This document shows positions 1 through 7,172 of a stretch of 24,001 nt of DNA, in pieces. How positions within the stretch are numbered: the stretch's first letter is position 1; each line of letters opens with the position of its first letter. The position numbers and the translations under genes are program-made. The stretch spans positions 1-24,001 of the forward strand of contig DXAH01000036.1 of NCBI GenBank assembly GCA_019117105.1, in the 5' to 3' direction. This stretch comes from Duodenibacillus intestinigallinarum. Its GTDB lineage: Bacteria; Pseudomonadota; Gammaproteobacteria; Burkholderiales; Burkholderiaceae_F. Below the pieces are notes generated by a model. That model was given only the letters and a program-made list of their open reading frames with translations, did no database searches and was not told the origin of the DNA.

Positions 1-1
1 T

Positions 2-862
2 GCCCACAGCCAACTTACGGCCATTCCATACGGCCTGCTGCGTCACGCGCTCACTCTTTCGCTGTGCGAAGAGACTTTTGCGCACTGCAGTTCGCTGCGC
101 GACGTCGACAATCCATTCGGCGACAAGAAGAATTTGCCGGTGTGCCTGGAAGGCTTCATGCTGGGCGCTGCGCCCCGCCTGTTTGCATGGTGCGACAAAG
201 GGCGCCGACAGGAAGCGGGATGGATTCGCCCGCACGCCAATCTTGCCGACCCGTGCTTTGAGTTCGATTGGCACGCCGCGCCACTCTCATCCGACCCCAT
301 CGTGCTCTTTTACCCCATTGATCTGGAGCTCGAGGGCGACCTTTTCGTCGAATGGGGCGACGGAGCTGTCGAGCGCATCGACTGGAACAGTACCGATGCG
401 CTTTCGCACACCTACGCGCAGCCGGGAGTCTATCGCGTGAAACTGCACTACACGGCAGGCGAAGAGGTTCGCCCCTTCCGCTTGGGCCGAGCCGTCACGG
501 CCATACACAATGCGCTTCCCGCTTTCCACCCGCGCACCGTCGAAACCTTGGGCGACTTCTGCGGTTGGGCGGCCGACCGCCGAGAACTCAGAAGCATTCC
601 CGAGGATCTCTTTGCCAACAATCCGACGATCGTCAATCTCGAGCAGGCCTTCGCGGGCTGCGTGCAGCTTACCGACGTCGCCGACGGCATCGTCTCGATG
701 CTCCCCGATTTGAAGTGCACCGACGGCATGTTTGCCTTTTGTAAGAGCCTCAAGGCGCTTCCCGCCAGTTATCTCGCTTCGCCTCGTTTACCACGCTACG
801 ACTGCTTTGCGGGTGCGGCGACAACCGAAACCTCTGACCGTAACCAGGAGACTGCAGCATGA
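2..862 (+). CDS. PKD-like / BspA-type leucine-rich-repeat protein, 5' end outside window
   Basis: The frame is open from base 2 to the TGA at 860-862, so the gene starts left of the window. The visible part has repeat units at its start (LTAIPYGLL...ETFAHCSS). A PKD-like beta-sandwich follows at about 305-460, with WGDG encoded at 353-364 and HTYAQPGVYRVKL at 407-445. At least three more repeat units come after it, of the pattern LxxIPxxLFxxN...FAgCxx (LRSIPEDLFANN, LTDVADGIV, LKALPASYL). Repeats of this kind occur in BspA-like/DUF285 surface and phage-associated proteins, where they are thought to mediate binding. No signal peptide or anchor can be judged because the N-terminus is missing. 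The stop overlaps the next gene's start (ATGA), so the two are probably translationally coupled. The exact function is unknown. Confidence 0.75.
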   Translation, partial: AHSQLTAIPYGLLRHALTLSLCEETFAHCSSLRDVDNPFGDKKNLPVCLEGFMLGAAPRLFAWCDKGRRQEAGWIRPHANLADPCFEFDWHAAPLSSDPIVLFYPIDLELEGDLFVEWGDGAVERIDWNSTDALSHTYAQPGVYRVKLHYTAGEEVRPFRLGRAVTAIHNALPAFHPRTVETLGDFCGWAADRRELRSIPEDLFANNPTIVNLEQAFAGCVQLTDVADGIVSMLPDLKCTDGMFAFCKSLKALPASYLASPRLPRYDCFAGAATTETSDRNQETAA

Positions 863-1794
863 CCAAGTTTGTCGCAGAGATCACCGTCGGCAAACGCGAT
901 CGTCTCGTCACGCTGCGCATTCCCGCCGGCAACACGATCGCTCCGTCGTTACGCCAAGTGTCTGTGACGTTTGACGGCGAGACCTCGCATCATCACCGCG
1001 AGCCCATTTCGAGCACCGTGCTTGAATATCACCCCATGCCGGGCACGCATCGACTGGAAATCGACTTCGGCGGCCCGATGCCCGCCGCCACGCTCATTCT
1101 GCCCGAACAGACGACGGCGATCATCTCGCCCATTCCCGCTTTGTACAACGACGCCACGGGGATGCTCAGCACGGCGGGCCACATCTGGAACCCGATCAAG
1201 CCTCCGCGGCAGTTGACGCATCTCGTCTCATCGCTTTTTGCGCACAACACGCATCTGGTGGCGCTCTCGGGGACCTTTGCAGGCCTTACGGCATTAACCG
1301 AAGTTCCCGAATCCCTCTTTTTTCCGCTCATCTACGCGCGGACGTTCACGGGAGTGTTTGCCTTAAGCGGCCTGGCACACGTAAGCCGGCAGCTTTTTAC
1401 GGCCAACCTTCAGGCCGAAGACTTCTCGGAAGCCTTCATGGGCTGCAAGATGCTGCACACGATTCCGGCGGAGCTTTTCAGCACCAACACTCATGCGCGC
1501 ATCTTTGACCGTACCTTTGCAGAAAGCGCATTGGGCGATGTGCCCGCGACACTCTTTGCGAACATCGCCAAGCGCGGCTCGTTTGTCGAAACGTTTGCCC
1601 GCACGCAGGTCAGGCGCGTTCCTGAGGGCCTCATGAACGGCACGGAGCCGCTCAACGTTGACGGCATGTTTGAGCCTGCGCAAACCCTCGAACACGATCC
1701 GATGAACATCAAGGCCGCTGCCGACCTCCCTCAGGATTTTTTCGAGGCCACACGCACGGCAGCAGGCGTACCGACCAAGCGAGTCAGCTTCTGA
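859..1794 (+). CDS. PKD-like / BspA-type leucine-rich-repeat protein (311 aa)
   Basis: The ATG overlaps the TGA of the preceding gene by four bases. Residues 1-110 look like a beta-sandwich with a degenerate PKD core (VTFDG near 37-40, PMPGTHRLEIDF at 59-70). Residues 119-273 hold six units of about 26 residues, roughly LxxVPxxLFxxN......F..TFA, for example LTEVPESLF, LHTIPAELF, LGDVPATLF and VRRVPEGLM. There is no signal peptide, transmembrane segment or LPXTG-type anchor, so if the protein is surface-exposed it needs a special export route or a partner. The domain order matches its upstream neighbour, which points to duplication and divergence. A strong terminator follows 20 bases after the stop. 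The role is unassigned; binding or adhesion is only an inference from the repeat family. Confidence 0.8.
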   Translation: MTKFVAEITVGKRDRLVTLRIPAGNTIAPSLRQVSVTFDGETSHHHREPISSTVLEYHPMPGTHRLEIDFGGPMPAATLILPEQTTAIISPIPALYNDATGMLSTAGHIWNPIKPPRQLTHLVSSLFAHNTHLVALSGTFAGLTALTEVPESLFFPLIYARTFTGVFALSGLAHVSRQLFTANLQAEDFSEAFMGCKMLHTIPAELFSTNTHARIFDRTFAESALGDVPATLFANIAKRGSFVETFARTQVRRVPEGLMNGTEPLNVDGMFEPAQTLEHDPMNIKAAADLPQDFFEATRTAAGVPTKRVSF

Positions 1795-1814
1795 CGGAAA
1801 GCCATTGCATCAAC

Positions 1815-1850
1815 CGCCCGAGCGCCGGCAACGGTCTCGGGCGTTTTGTT
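1815..1850 (+). terminator. Rho-independent terminator after the repeat-protein pair
   Basis: A perfect 8-bp stem CGCCCGAG (1815-1822) / CTCGGGCG (1836-1843) with a 13-nt loop is followed by TTTTGTTT. It ends the two-gene repeat-protein unit. Confidence 0.85.
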
Positions 1851-1990
1851 TCCCTCGATTTGCTAACACCATCGCAATAGGCCTCAGAAGCGCCGCGCTA
1901 TAGAAATGCCTCTCCGTACGGAAACCGTCCGACGAGGCGTACAATCGACCTTACTGTTGCTTTTCGGTGTCCTTCGGGGCTTTTTTGAAC

Positions 1991-3226
1991 ATGAATATCT
2001 TTGTCGTTCTTGCCCTTGCGATGCTCCTCATCATCGTGGCGCTTCGCAAGAAAGTTCCCATCGGTCCGGCCATTCTGGCAGGCGGCCTGCTCATCTGGGT
2101 CGCCGTCAAGCCGGAAATCCCCCTGCTCGGTGAAGCCGCCAAGCAAATGTTCACCATGCAGCGCACCTACGACCTGCTCTTTGCTCTCTATTTCGTGGTG
2201 TGCCTTGAAATCGAACTTCGCAAGAGTGGCTGCCTCAAGGGCATGGTGCAGTACCTCAACCACCTGATTCACTCCACTAAGGTGACGATGGCGGTGATGC
2301 CGGCCTTCCTGGGATTGTTGCCTTCCGTGGGCGGCGCTCGCTTCTCAGCGCCGATCGTCGACAACGCTTCCAAGGGCATGACGATCACGGCAGAACAGAA
2401 GGCAACGATTAACTTCTGGTTCCGTCACATCTTTGAATTCTCAAGTCCCATCATTCCGGGCATGATTCTTGCCTGCTCGATCGTGGGCGTGGGTGTGGGC
2501 GACGTGATTATTCACCTTGTTTGGGTGACGGCTCTGATGTTTGCCATCGGCTGGCTGATGTTCGTGCGTCCGATGAAGTTCGAAGACCTGCGCGCCCAGA
2601 ACATGGGTGAAGACCCGGACTTTGATCTCGCACGCAACCGCATGGACTTCTGGCTTTCGATTCTGCCCGTGGCGGCCGTCTTCCTTCTGATGGTTTTCGG
2701 CGGCATCGGTGCAGCCGTCTCCATGGGCGTGGTGGCCGCCGCCATGGTCTTCGTGCTGATGGGCACCAACCGCGCCGTTCCAATCAAGGATATCTTCATC
2801 GGCGCCATCGAATGGAAGCTGCTGCGCGACGTCACCTGCATTCTCTTCTTCATCCAGCTGCTTGACGTCACGGGCGTTCTGGGTCAGGTCGTCGAAAGCT
2901 TCAAGGCCGCTCCTCTGCCCACTCCCGTCATCATCGCGGGCCTGAGCTTCCTGATCGGCGTTCTGACCGGCATGTCTCAGGGCCATGTGGCCATCGTCAT
3001 GCCGATCGTGGCACTACTGGCTCCTGCGGGTTCTCTGGATCTCGTGGGCGTCGCTCTCGTTTTCGGTGTCGGCGGTCAGATGATCACGCCCACGCACGTG
3101 TGCCTCATTGTGTCACTTGACTACTTCAAGGCGGATTTCTTCAAGACCCTCGTTCCGGTGATCGTAGCCGAAGCATTGTTGCTCGGGGTCTTTTCGGCGT
3201 ACAGCTATCTCACCTGGGCCGGTTAG
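1991..3226 (+). CDS. DUF401 family integral membrane protein (411 aa)
   Basis: This is a highly hydrophobic protein with about ten predicted membrane segments. It carries conserved stretches I associate with DUF401 (TIGR00529-type): GLLPSVGGARFSAP, FWFRHIFEFSSPIIPGM and GMSQGHVAIVMP. The family is related in fold to the ion-transporter superfamily (NhaC/ArsB-like), but no substrate is established. I chose the ATG at 1991, immediately before the first hydrophobic helix (MNIFVVLALAML). An in-frame GTG at 1967 would add eight residues, and neither start has a good Shine-Dalgarno. The gene stands alone between two terminators. Confidence 0.8.
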   Translation: MNIFVVLALAMLLIIVALRKKVPIGPAILAGGLLIWVAVKPEIPLLGEAAKQMFTMQRTYDLLFALYFVVCLEIELRKSGCLKGMVQYLNHLIHSTKVTMAVMPAFLGLLPSVGGARFSAPIVDNASKGMTITAEQKATINFWFRHIFEFSSPIIPGMILACSIVGVGVGDVIIHLVWVTALMFAIGWLMFVRPMKFEDLRAQNMGEDPDFDLARNRMDFWLSILPVAAVFLLMVFGGIGAAVSMGVVAAAMVFVLMGTNRAVPIKDIFIGAIEWKLLRDVTCILFFIQLLDVTGVLGQVVESFKAAPLPTPVIIAGLSFLIGVLTGMSQGHVAIVMPIVALLAPAGSLDLVGVALVFGVGGQMITPTHVCLIVSLDYFKADFFKTLVPVIVAEALLLGVFSAYSYLTWAG

Positions 3227-3253
3227 TTACACTGAGTCTTTCCAAGGTTTTGG

Positions 3254-3290
3254 ACGCCTCAAGTTGCACCGCAATTTGAGGCGTTTTCTT
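3254..3290 (+). terminator. Rho-independent terminator after the DUF401 gene
   Basis: ACGCCTCAA (3254-3262) pairs with TTGAGGCGT (3276-3284). The inner GTTGC/GCAAT extends it to a 14-bp stem (one G-T pair) with a 3-nt loop, followed by TTTTCTTT. Confidence 0.9.
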
Positions 3291-3315
3291 TGAGCGTCTT
3301 GATTGAAACGGATGC

Positions 3316-3353
3316 GAAAACGGACGGCAGTCTTTTCTACAACTCTGTCGTCC
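3316..3353 (-). terminator. Probable terminator of copA
   Basis: On the minus strand GGACG-CAG and CTG-CGTCC pair with one mismatch (plus-strand arms 3322-3330 and 3345-3353). The 14-nt loop is followed by GTTTTC. It lies about 35 bases past the copA stop. Confidence 0.55.
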
Positions 3354-3386
3354 GGTGAGGTCGTTTCTGCGAAAATCAAAACGCCG

Positions 3387-3602
3387 TCATTTCGTTTCGA
3401 TGCCGGTCACTTCAAAGTCGAGATCCGTGATCGTGGCCTTGAGTACGTCGTCGGTCACGGTTTCTTCGCATTCGATCACGGCGCACTTCTTTTCAAGGCT
3501 CACGTCGACACTCGTCACGCCGGCAAGCTTTGTGAGCGCCTTGGTTACGGCGCCTGAACAGTGCTGGCAGTGCATACCTTCGATCGAGATCACTTTTTGC
3601 AT
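3387..3602 (-). CDS. copZ: Internal in-frame CopZ-like copper chaperone (71 aa) nested in copA
   Basis: The last 71 codons of copA begin with an ATG (3600-3602) preceded on the minus strand by AAAGGAG seven bases upstream, a near-perfect Shine-Dalgarno. The product (MQKVISIEGMHCQHC..., about 7.5 kDa) has the size and beta-alpha-beta pattern of a soluble CopZ/Atx1 chaperone, with Cys12 and Cys15 as Cu(I) ligands. The locus could therefore make both a long CopA-CopZ fusion and a free chaperone. An ancestral separate copZ whose upstream stop was lost would give the same arrangement. The ribosome-binding site is visible. Independent translation is inferred. Confidence 0.6.
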   Translation of the reverse strand: MQKVISIEGMHCQHCSGAVTKALTKLAGVTSVDVSLEKKCAVIECEETVTDDVLKATITDLDFEVTGIETK

Positions 3603-5957
3603 GGTTTTACTCCTTTGCTCCAAAGGCAATTGGTAGGCTGCGTAGGCCGCAGCAACGGTTGAGAAAGATGATAAAGAATTCCTGCTCGTCGGCTTAAAGC
3701 TCCTCAAACGCAGCGCGTTGGTCACCACGCACACAGAGCTCATGCTCATGGCCGCGGCACCGATCATAGGGTTGAGCGACCAGCCGAGCGTCGTAAAGAA
3801 GACGCCGGCTGCCACGGGAATGCCGATAGCGTTGTAAAAGAACGCCCAGAAAAGGTTCTGCTTGATGTTGCGAAGCACTGCGCCCGACAGTTCATAGGCC
3901 GACACCGCGTCGGTCAGTTTGCTGTTGACGAGCACCACGTCGGCACATTCGATCGCCACATCAGTCCCCGCACCGATTGCCATGCCCACGTCAGCCGTCG
4001 CAAGCGCGGGCGCATCGTTGATGCCGTCACCGATCATCAGCACGCGGGCTCCTTGCTGCTGCGTTTGTTTGACAACGGCAGCCTTGTCGGCGGGGAGCAC
4101 TTCGCTCACCACCTCATCAATTCCGACAGCTCGTGCAATGGCTTTGGCCGTGCGCTCGTTGTCCCCCGTGAGCATCATCACACGGAGCCCCGCCGCCTTA
4201 AAGGCGCGGATAGCCTCAGCGCTGTCGCTTTTGATCGTATCGGCGCAGGCTACGATCCCTACCGGCACGTTGTCTTCGCAGACGACGAGAGCCGTCTTGC
4301 CCGCTTCAGACAAAGTTTCGAGTTCCTTGAGGATAGCGACATTGTTTTGTGCGAGCGTACGGTTGCCAATGGAGTAGTTTTTGCCATTGATCTTTGCAAA
4401 AACGCTGCCCGGCTGCTGGCCGAAGTCCTTCGCTTCATAAAATCCCGTTTCGTTTTCACGTGCGCTTCGGACGATCGCCTGAGCCAGGGGATGCTCGCTT
4501 TTTACTTCAACGGAGGCCGCAAGTTTCAGAAGGTCGCGCTCACGCAGGTGCGAAGCAAATACACGCACGTCAGTCACAACAGGTTTGCCTTCGGTCACGG
4601 TGCCGGTTTTATCCAGAATCACGGCGCTGATTCCACTGCACTTTTCAAGCGCTTCGGCCGACTTAAAGAGAATCCCAAGACGCGCCGCCCGTCCCGTACC
4701 CACCATCACGGCCGTGGGTGTTGCGAGTCCCAATGCGCACGGGCAGGAAATTACAAGAACACTCACAGCAAGCGTCATGGCGAATTCAACATCTGCGCCC
4801 ACGGCAATCCAGACAAGGGCTGTCACAAGCGCAATCGCAAGCACCACGGGCACGAAAATGCCGCTGATGCGATCGGCAAGACGAGCTACAGGCGCCTTGG
4901 AGGAAGTCGCTTCATCCACCAGAGCAATCACTTGCGCAAGCGTCGTATCCGCCCCCACGCGCGTGGCTTTGGCGTGTATGTGACCGGAATGCATGAGCGT
5001 TGCGGCCGAAATCTTGCTGCCCACCCCTTTTTCGACCGGCAGACTTTCTCCGGTTAGGGCCGACTCGTCGACCTGAGCACGCCCCTCGATCACCACGCCG
5101 TCGACTGCGATGCGCTCGCCCGTTTTCACCACAAGGACATCGCCCACCGCCACCTCGTCGGCAGGCACTTCCGTTTCCTCGCCGTTACGGATGACACGTG
5201 CCGTATCCGGTACAAGGCTTACGAGCTGCGAGACGGCGTCCGTGGTTCTCGCTTTGGCTCGGGCTTCAAAATACTTGCCCAGACCGATAAGCGTCAGAAT
5301 CATCGCGGCAGAATCGAAGTAGAGATTGTGAGCGTGGTGGCTCACAGTGCTCCAATCACCGGCGCCCGCCGCATATAACATCACGTAAAGCGACACGATG
5401 CCCGAGAGCATTGAGGCAGTCGCACCCAACGCGACCAATGAATCCATATTGGGCGCGAGCCCCACAAGCGCCTTGAAGCCACGCGTGAAAAAGTTTTTGT
5501 TGAGCACCAGCACCGGCAACGTCAGCAAGAGCTGTGTGAAGGCAAAGGCCGGTGCTTTTTGCGCTCCCTCAAAAAAGGAGAACGTGATGCCAACCATCGG
5601 CAGCATCGTGATCACCATCAGAAGCGCACAGAAAAAGAGGCTCCAATAGAGGCGCTTGCGCGTGGCCGTCAATTCCTGCTGCAGGACCTCTGCTTGGCTG
5701 TTTTTCTTTTGAGTCTTGACCTTGCCCGAGGGGTTCGAGTCGTTATCCCGGAGGCTGGCGCCGTAACCGGCCGCCGTCACTGCCTTGACTACGTCATCCT
5801 GCGAGAGTTTGGCGTCATCGAGCTCCAGCGTCATGTCGTTTTTGAGAAGGTTGACAGTGACGTTACAGCAGCCGTCGAGCGCCTTGACGGCTTTTTCCAC
5901 GCGCGCCGAGCAAGCCGCGCAGCTCATCCCCGTGACATCAAAGTGAAGTTTCTGCAT
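3387..5957 (-). CDS. copA: Cu(I)-exporting P1B-1 ATPase with N- and C-terminal HMA domains (856 aa)
   Basis: This is a P-type ATPase pumping Cu(I) out across the inner membrane. An HMA domain spans residues 1-68 (GMSCAAC, Cys13/Cys16) and membrane helices begin near 101. The actuator TGES is at 302-305, the ion-binding CPC at 405-407, phosphorylated Asp449 in DKTGTVT, the HP motif at 489-490 and GDGINDAP at 643-650. Tyr-Asn 708-709 and the MSMSS motif (737-741) of the last helices are the Cu(I) P1B-1 signature. The core ends near residue 754 (LRSFKP). A linker of about 30 residues then leads to a second, C-terminal HMA domain (786-856, GMHCQHC), which is an unusual place and carries its own start signals. 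The gene is divergent from an HxlR-type regulator, so copper-responsive control is likely. The ATG at 5957 directly precedes the HMA domain; its Shine-Dalgarno is weak. Confidence 0.95.
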   Translation of the reverse strand: MQKLHFDVTGMSCAACSARVEKAVKALDGCCNVTVNLLKNDMTLELDDAKLSQDDVVKAVTAAGYGASLRDNDSNPSGKVKTQKKNSQAEVLQQELTATRKRLYWSLFFCALLMVITMLPMVGITFSFFEGAQKAPAFAFTQLLLTLPVLVLNKNFFTRGFKALVGLAPNMDSLVALGATASMLSGIVSLYVMLYAAGAGDWSTVSHHAHNLYFDSAAMILTLIGLGKYFEARAKARTTDAVSQLVSLVPDTARVIRNGEETEVPADEVAVGDVLVVKTGERIAVDGVVIEGRAQVDESALTGESLPVEKGVGSKISAATLMHSGHIHAKATRVGADTTLAQVIALVDEATSSKAPVARLADRISGIFVPVVLAIALVTALVWIAVGADVEFAMTLAVSVLVISCPCALGLATPTAVMVGTGRAARLGILFKSAEALEKCSGISAVILDKTGTVTEGKPVVTDVRVFASHLRERDLLKLAASVEVKSEHPLAQAIVRSARENETGFYEAKDFGQQPGSVFAKINGKNYSIGNRTLAQNNVAILKELETLSEAGKTALVVCEDNVPVGIVACADTIKSDSAEAIRAFKAAGLRVMMLTGDNERTAKAIARAVGIDEVVSEVLPADKAAVVKQTQQQGARVLMIGDGINDAPALATADVGMAIGAGTDVAIECADVVLVNSKLTDAVSAYELSGAVLRNIKQNLFWAFFYNAIGIPVAAGVFFTTLGWSLNPMIGAAAMSMSSVCVVTNALRLRSFKPTSRNSLSSFSTVAAAYAAYQLPLEQRSKTMQKVISIEGMHCQHCSGAVTKALTKLAGVTSVDVSLEKKCAVIECEETVTDDVLKATITDLDFEVTGIETK

Positions 5958-6028
5958 CTTGTGGACATTTGAATTCTGTTATGCGAAGAAGGCCTCGCCT
6001 CCCCATGGTGAGAATGATTCTAATCAAA

Positions 6029-6051
6029 TACTTTCTTTTGGGAAGAAGGTA
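6029..6051. promoter_or_regulatory. Candidate operator I of the hxlR-copA intergenic region
   Basis: TACTTTCTT (6029-6037) and AAGAAGGTA (6043-6051) form an inverted repeat with eight of nine positions paired and a 5-bp centre. It overlaps the -35 element of the regulator promoter and lies in the upstream region of copA. Confidence 0.45.
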
Positions 6052-6066
6052 CCTTTACGGTATATA
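6038..6066 (+). promoter_or_regulatory. Predicted promoter of the HxlR-type regulator
   Basis: TTGGGA (6038-6043), a 17-bp spacer and TATATA (6061-6066), about 34 bases before the ATG. Confidence 0.5.
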
Positions 6067-6080
6067 CTTTCAAAAAAGTA
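6065..6080. promoter_or_regulatory. Candidate operator II (perfect inverted repeat)
   Basis: TACTTT-CAAA-AAAGTA is a perfect 6-bp inverted repeat with a 4-bp centre, 20 bases before the regulator ATG and overlapping its -10 end. It shares TACTTTC with operator I, exactly 36 bp away. Confidence 0.5.
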
Positions 6081-6099
6081 ACTTAGATAGAAATTCCGT

Positions 6100-6546
6100 A
6101 TGCCTTCCTCCAAAGACAACCCCGTTTCCGAACCCGCACACTGCCCGGTGCGCACCACGCTCGCACTCATCGGCGGCAAACACAAAGCCTTCATTCTCTG
6201 GAATCTTTTTGACGGCACGAAACGCTTTTCTCAGTTGCAGAAAGCCGTACCGCAAGCAAACGCCAAGATGCTCTCTCAGCAGCTCAAAGAGCTCGAGCGC
6301 GATGGTCTGATTTCCCGCAAGGCATACGCGGTGGTGCCGCCCAAGGTGGAATATTCGCTCACGGATCTCGGCAAAAGTCTGAAACCGGTCTTGAGTTGCG
6401 TCTATGAATGGGGCACAAGTTACCTTCAATCACGCGGCATTTCTCCGGACTGTTCCATGCAACCGCTCGACGAGAAGTCTGAACAAACTTCCGGCAGCGC
6501 CTGCTGTTGTGGTCACCATCCGGCTCATTCCGAAGTTGATGGCTGA
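6100..6546 (+). CDS. HxlR family transcriptional regulator with Cys/His-rich C-terminal tail (148 aa)
   Basis: The protein is a winged-helix HxlR-type regulator. The family signature CPVRTTLALIGGKHK starts at Cys15, and the DNA-binding region FSQLQKAVPQANAKMLSQQL and wing VPPKVEYSLTDLG lie at about 43-90. HxlR proteins usually end soon after the helix that here ends near residue 110. This one continues about 38 residues and carries Cys118, three consecutive cysteines at 135-137, His139, His140 and His143 (ACCCGHH). Together with the divergent copA, this suggests direct metal (copper) or thiol sensing, by inference. Known HxlR members such as HypR and YodB sense thiol or quinone stress through the conserved N-terminal Cys. 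The ATG at 6100 fits the family N-terminus; its ribosome-binding site is poor. Confidence 0.85.
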   Translation: MPSSKDNPVSEPAHCPVRTTLALIGGKHKAFILWNLFDGTKRFSQLQKAVPQANAKMLSQQLKELERDGLISRKAYAVVPPKVEYSLTDLGKSLKPVLSCVYEWGTSYLQSRGISPDCSMQPLDEKSEQTSGSACCCGHHPAHSEVDG

Positions 6547-6646
6547 TCTTTTTGACACCACCAAACGGAGCTTCTCCACACATTGGCCGGGAATTTCTGA
6601 AAATCAAGAGTCGGCCGCAAGTTAAGACGCTAAAAATTCCGTCGGC

Positions 6647-6663
6647 TGAGCAAAAGTTGCTCA
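6647..6663. other. Perfect small hairpin between hxlR-type gene and alpA
   Basis: TGAGCAA-AAG-TTGCTCA is a perfect 7-bp stem with a 3-nt loop. No T-run follows on the plus strand, so it is not a standard terminator. It could be an operator or an RNA hairpin. Nothing else is recognised between 6547 and 6729. Confidence 0.35.
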
Positions 6664-6729
6664 TCAGAGCGCCATAGTGAAATACGGAGCCGGCAAAAAT
6701 TCTCTTTTCAACCTTTGTAGGAGAATCCT

Positions 6730-6984
6730 ATGCCGATATTTTTTGTACGCCTTCCTGAGCTGCTTGAGCAATTGGCCGTCGGAAAAACAACGCTGTACGC
6801 CCGCATTAAGCAAGGAACCTTTCCGCCGCCCGTCAAATTTGGAGAGCGCGTTTCTGCCTGGCCTGAACACGAGGTGGATACCGTTGTCAATGCTTATATG
6901 CGATCAGCAACAAAAGAGGATCTTCAGAAGCTGGTCGCCCAGCTCATGATTGCTCGACGTTCCGGCTGCACCGAAACGAAATAA
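6730..6984 (+). CDS. AlpA family phage-type transcriptional regulator (84 aa)
   Basis: A small helix-turn-helix protein of the AlpA (prophage CP4-57 regulator) family. It has the characteristic order RLPELLEQLAVGKTTLYARIK then FPPPVKFGERVSAWPEHEVD (residues 7-50). An AGGAG Shine-Dalgarno stands seven bases before the ATG. Family members control excision or expression of integrated elements and normally lie near a tyrosine integrase, but none is visible here. This copy is therefore an orphan or the relic of a lost element. Terminator-like hairpins lie downstream. Confidence 0.85.
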   Translation: MPIFFVRLPELLEQLAVGKTTLYARIKQGTFPPPVKFGERVSAWPEHEVDTVVNAYMRSATKEDLQKLVAQLMIARRSGCTETK

Positions 6985-7050
6985 GTGAGCTACTTCAAAT
7001 CAATTAAAGGCTTGTTTACGAGCTTTTATATTTGATCTTTGACATAAGAA

Positions 7051-7110
7051 AACCTCCCGCTTTTTGCGATCACCGACAGATGATTCGGAAACGGGAGGTT
7101 CTCTTTTTTG
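7051..7110. terminator. Bidirectional terminator between alpA-type gene and metQ
   Basis: AACCTCCCG (7051-7059) pairs perfectly with CGGGAGGTT (7092-7100). The long loop contains an inner CCGA/TCGG pairing. T-runs follow on both strands (TTTTTT at 7104-7109; TTTTCTT on the minus strand). Confidence 0.75.
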
Positions 7111-7172
7111 CCCTCTAAAACGGGCGATCCAATAGGTTTTTCTTTAACTTTTAAAGGTTCACTTTTAGCCTA

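Noticed and set aside
4053..5057. 334-codon open frame antisense to copA
   Set aside because: Overlaps the P-type ATPase core and encodes low-complexity Arg/His text without family features.
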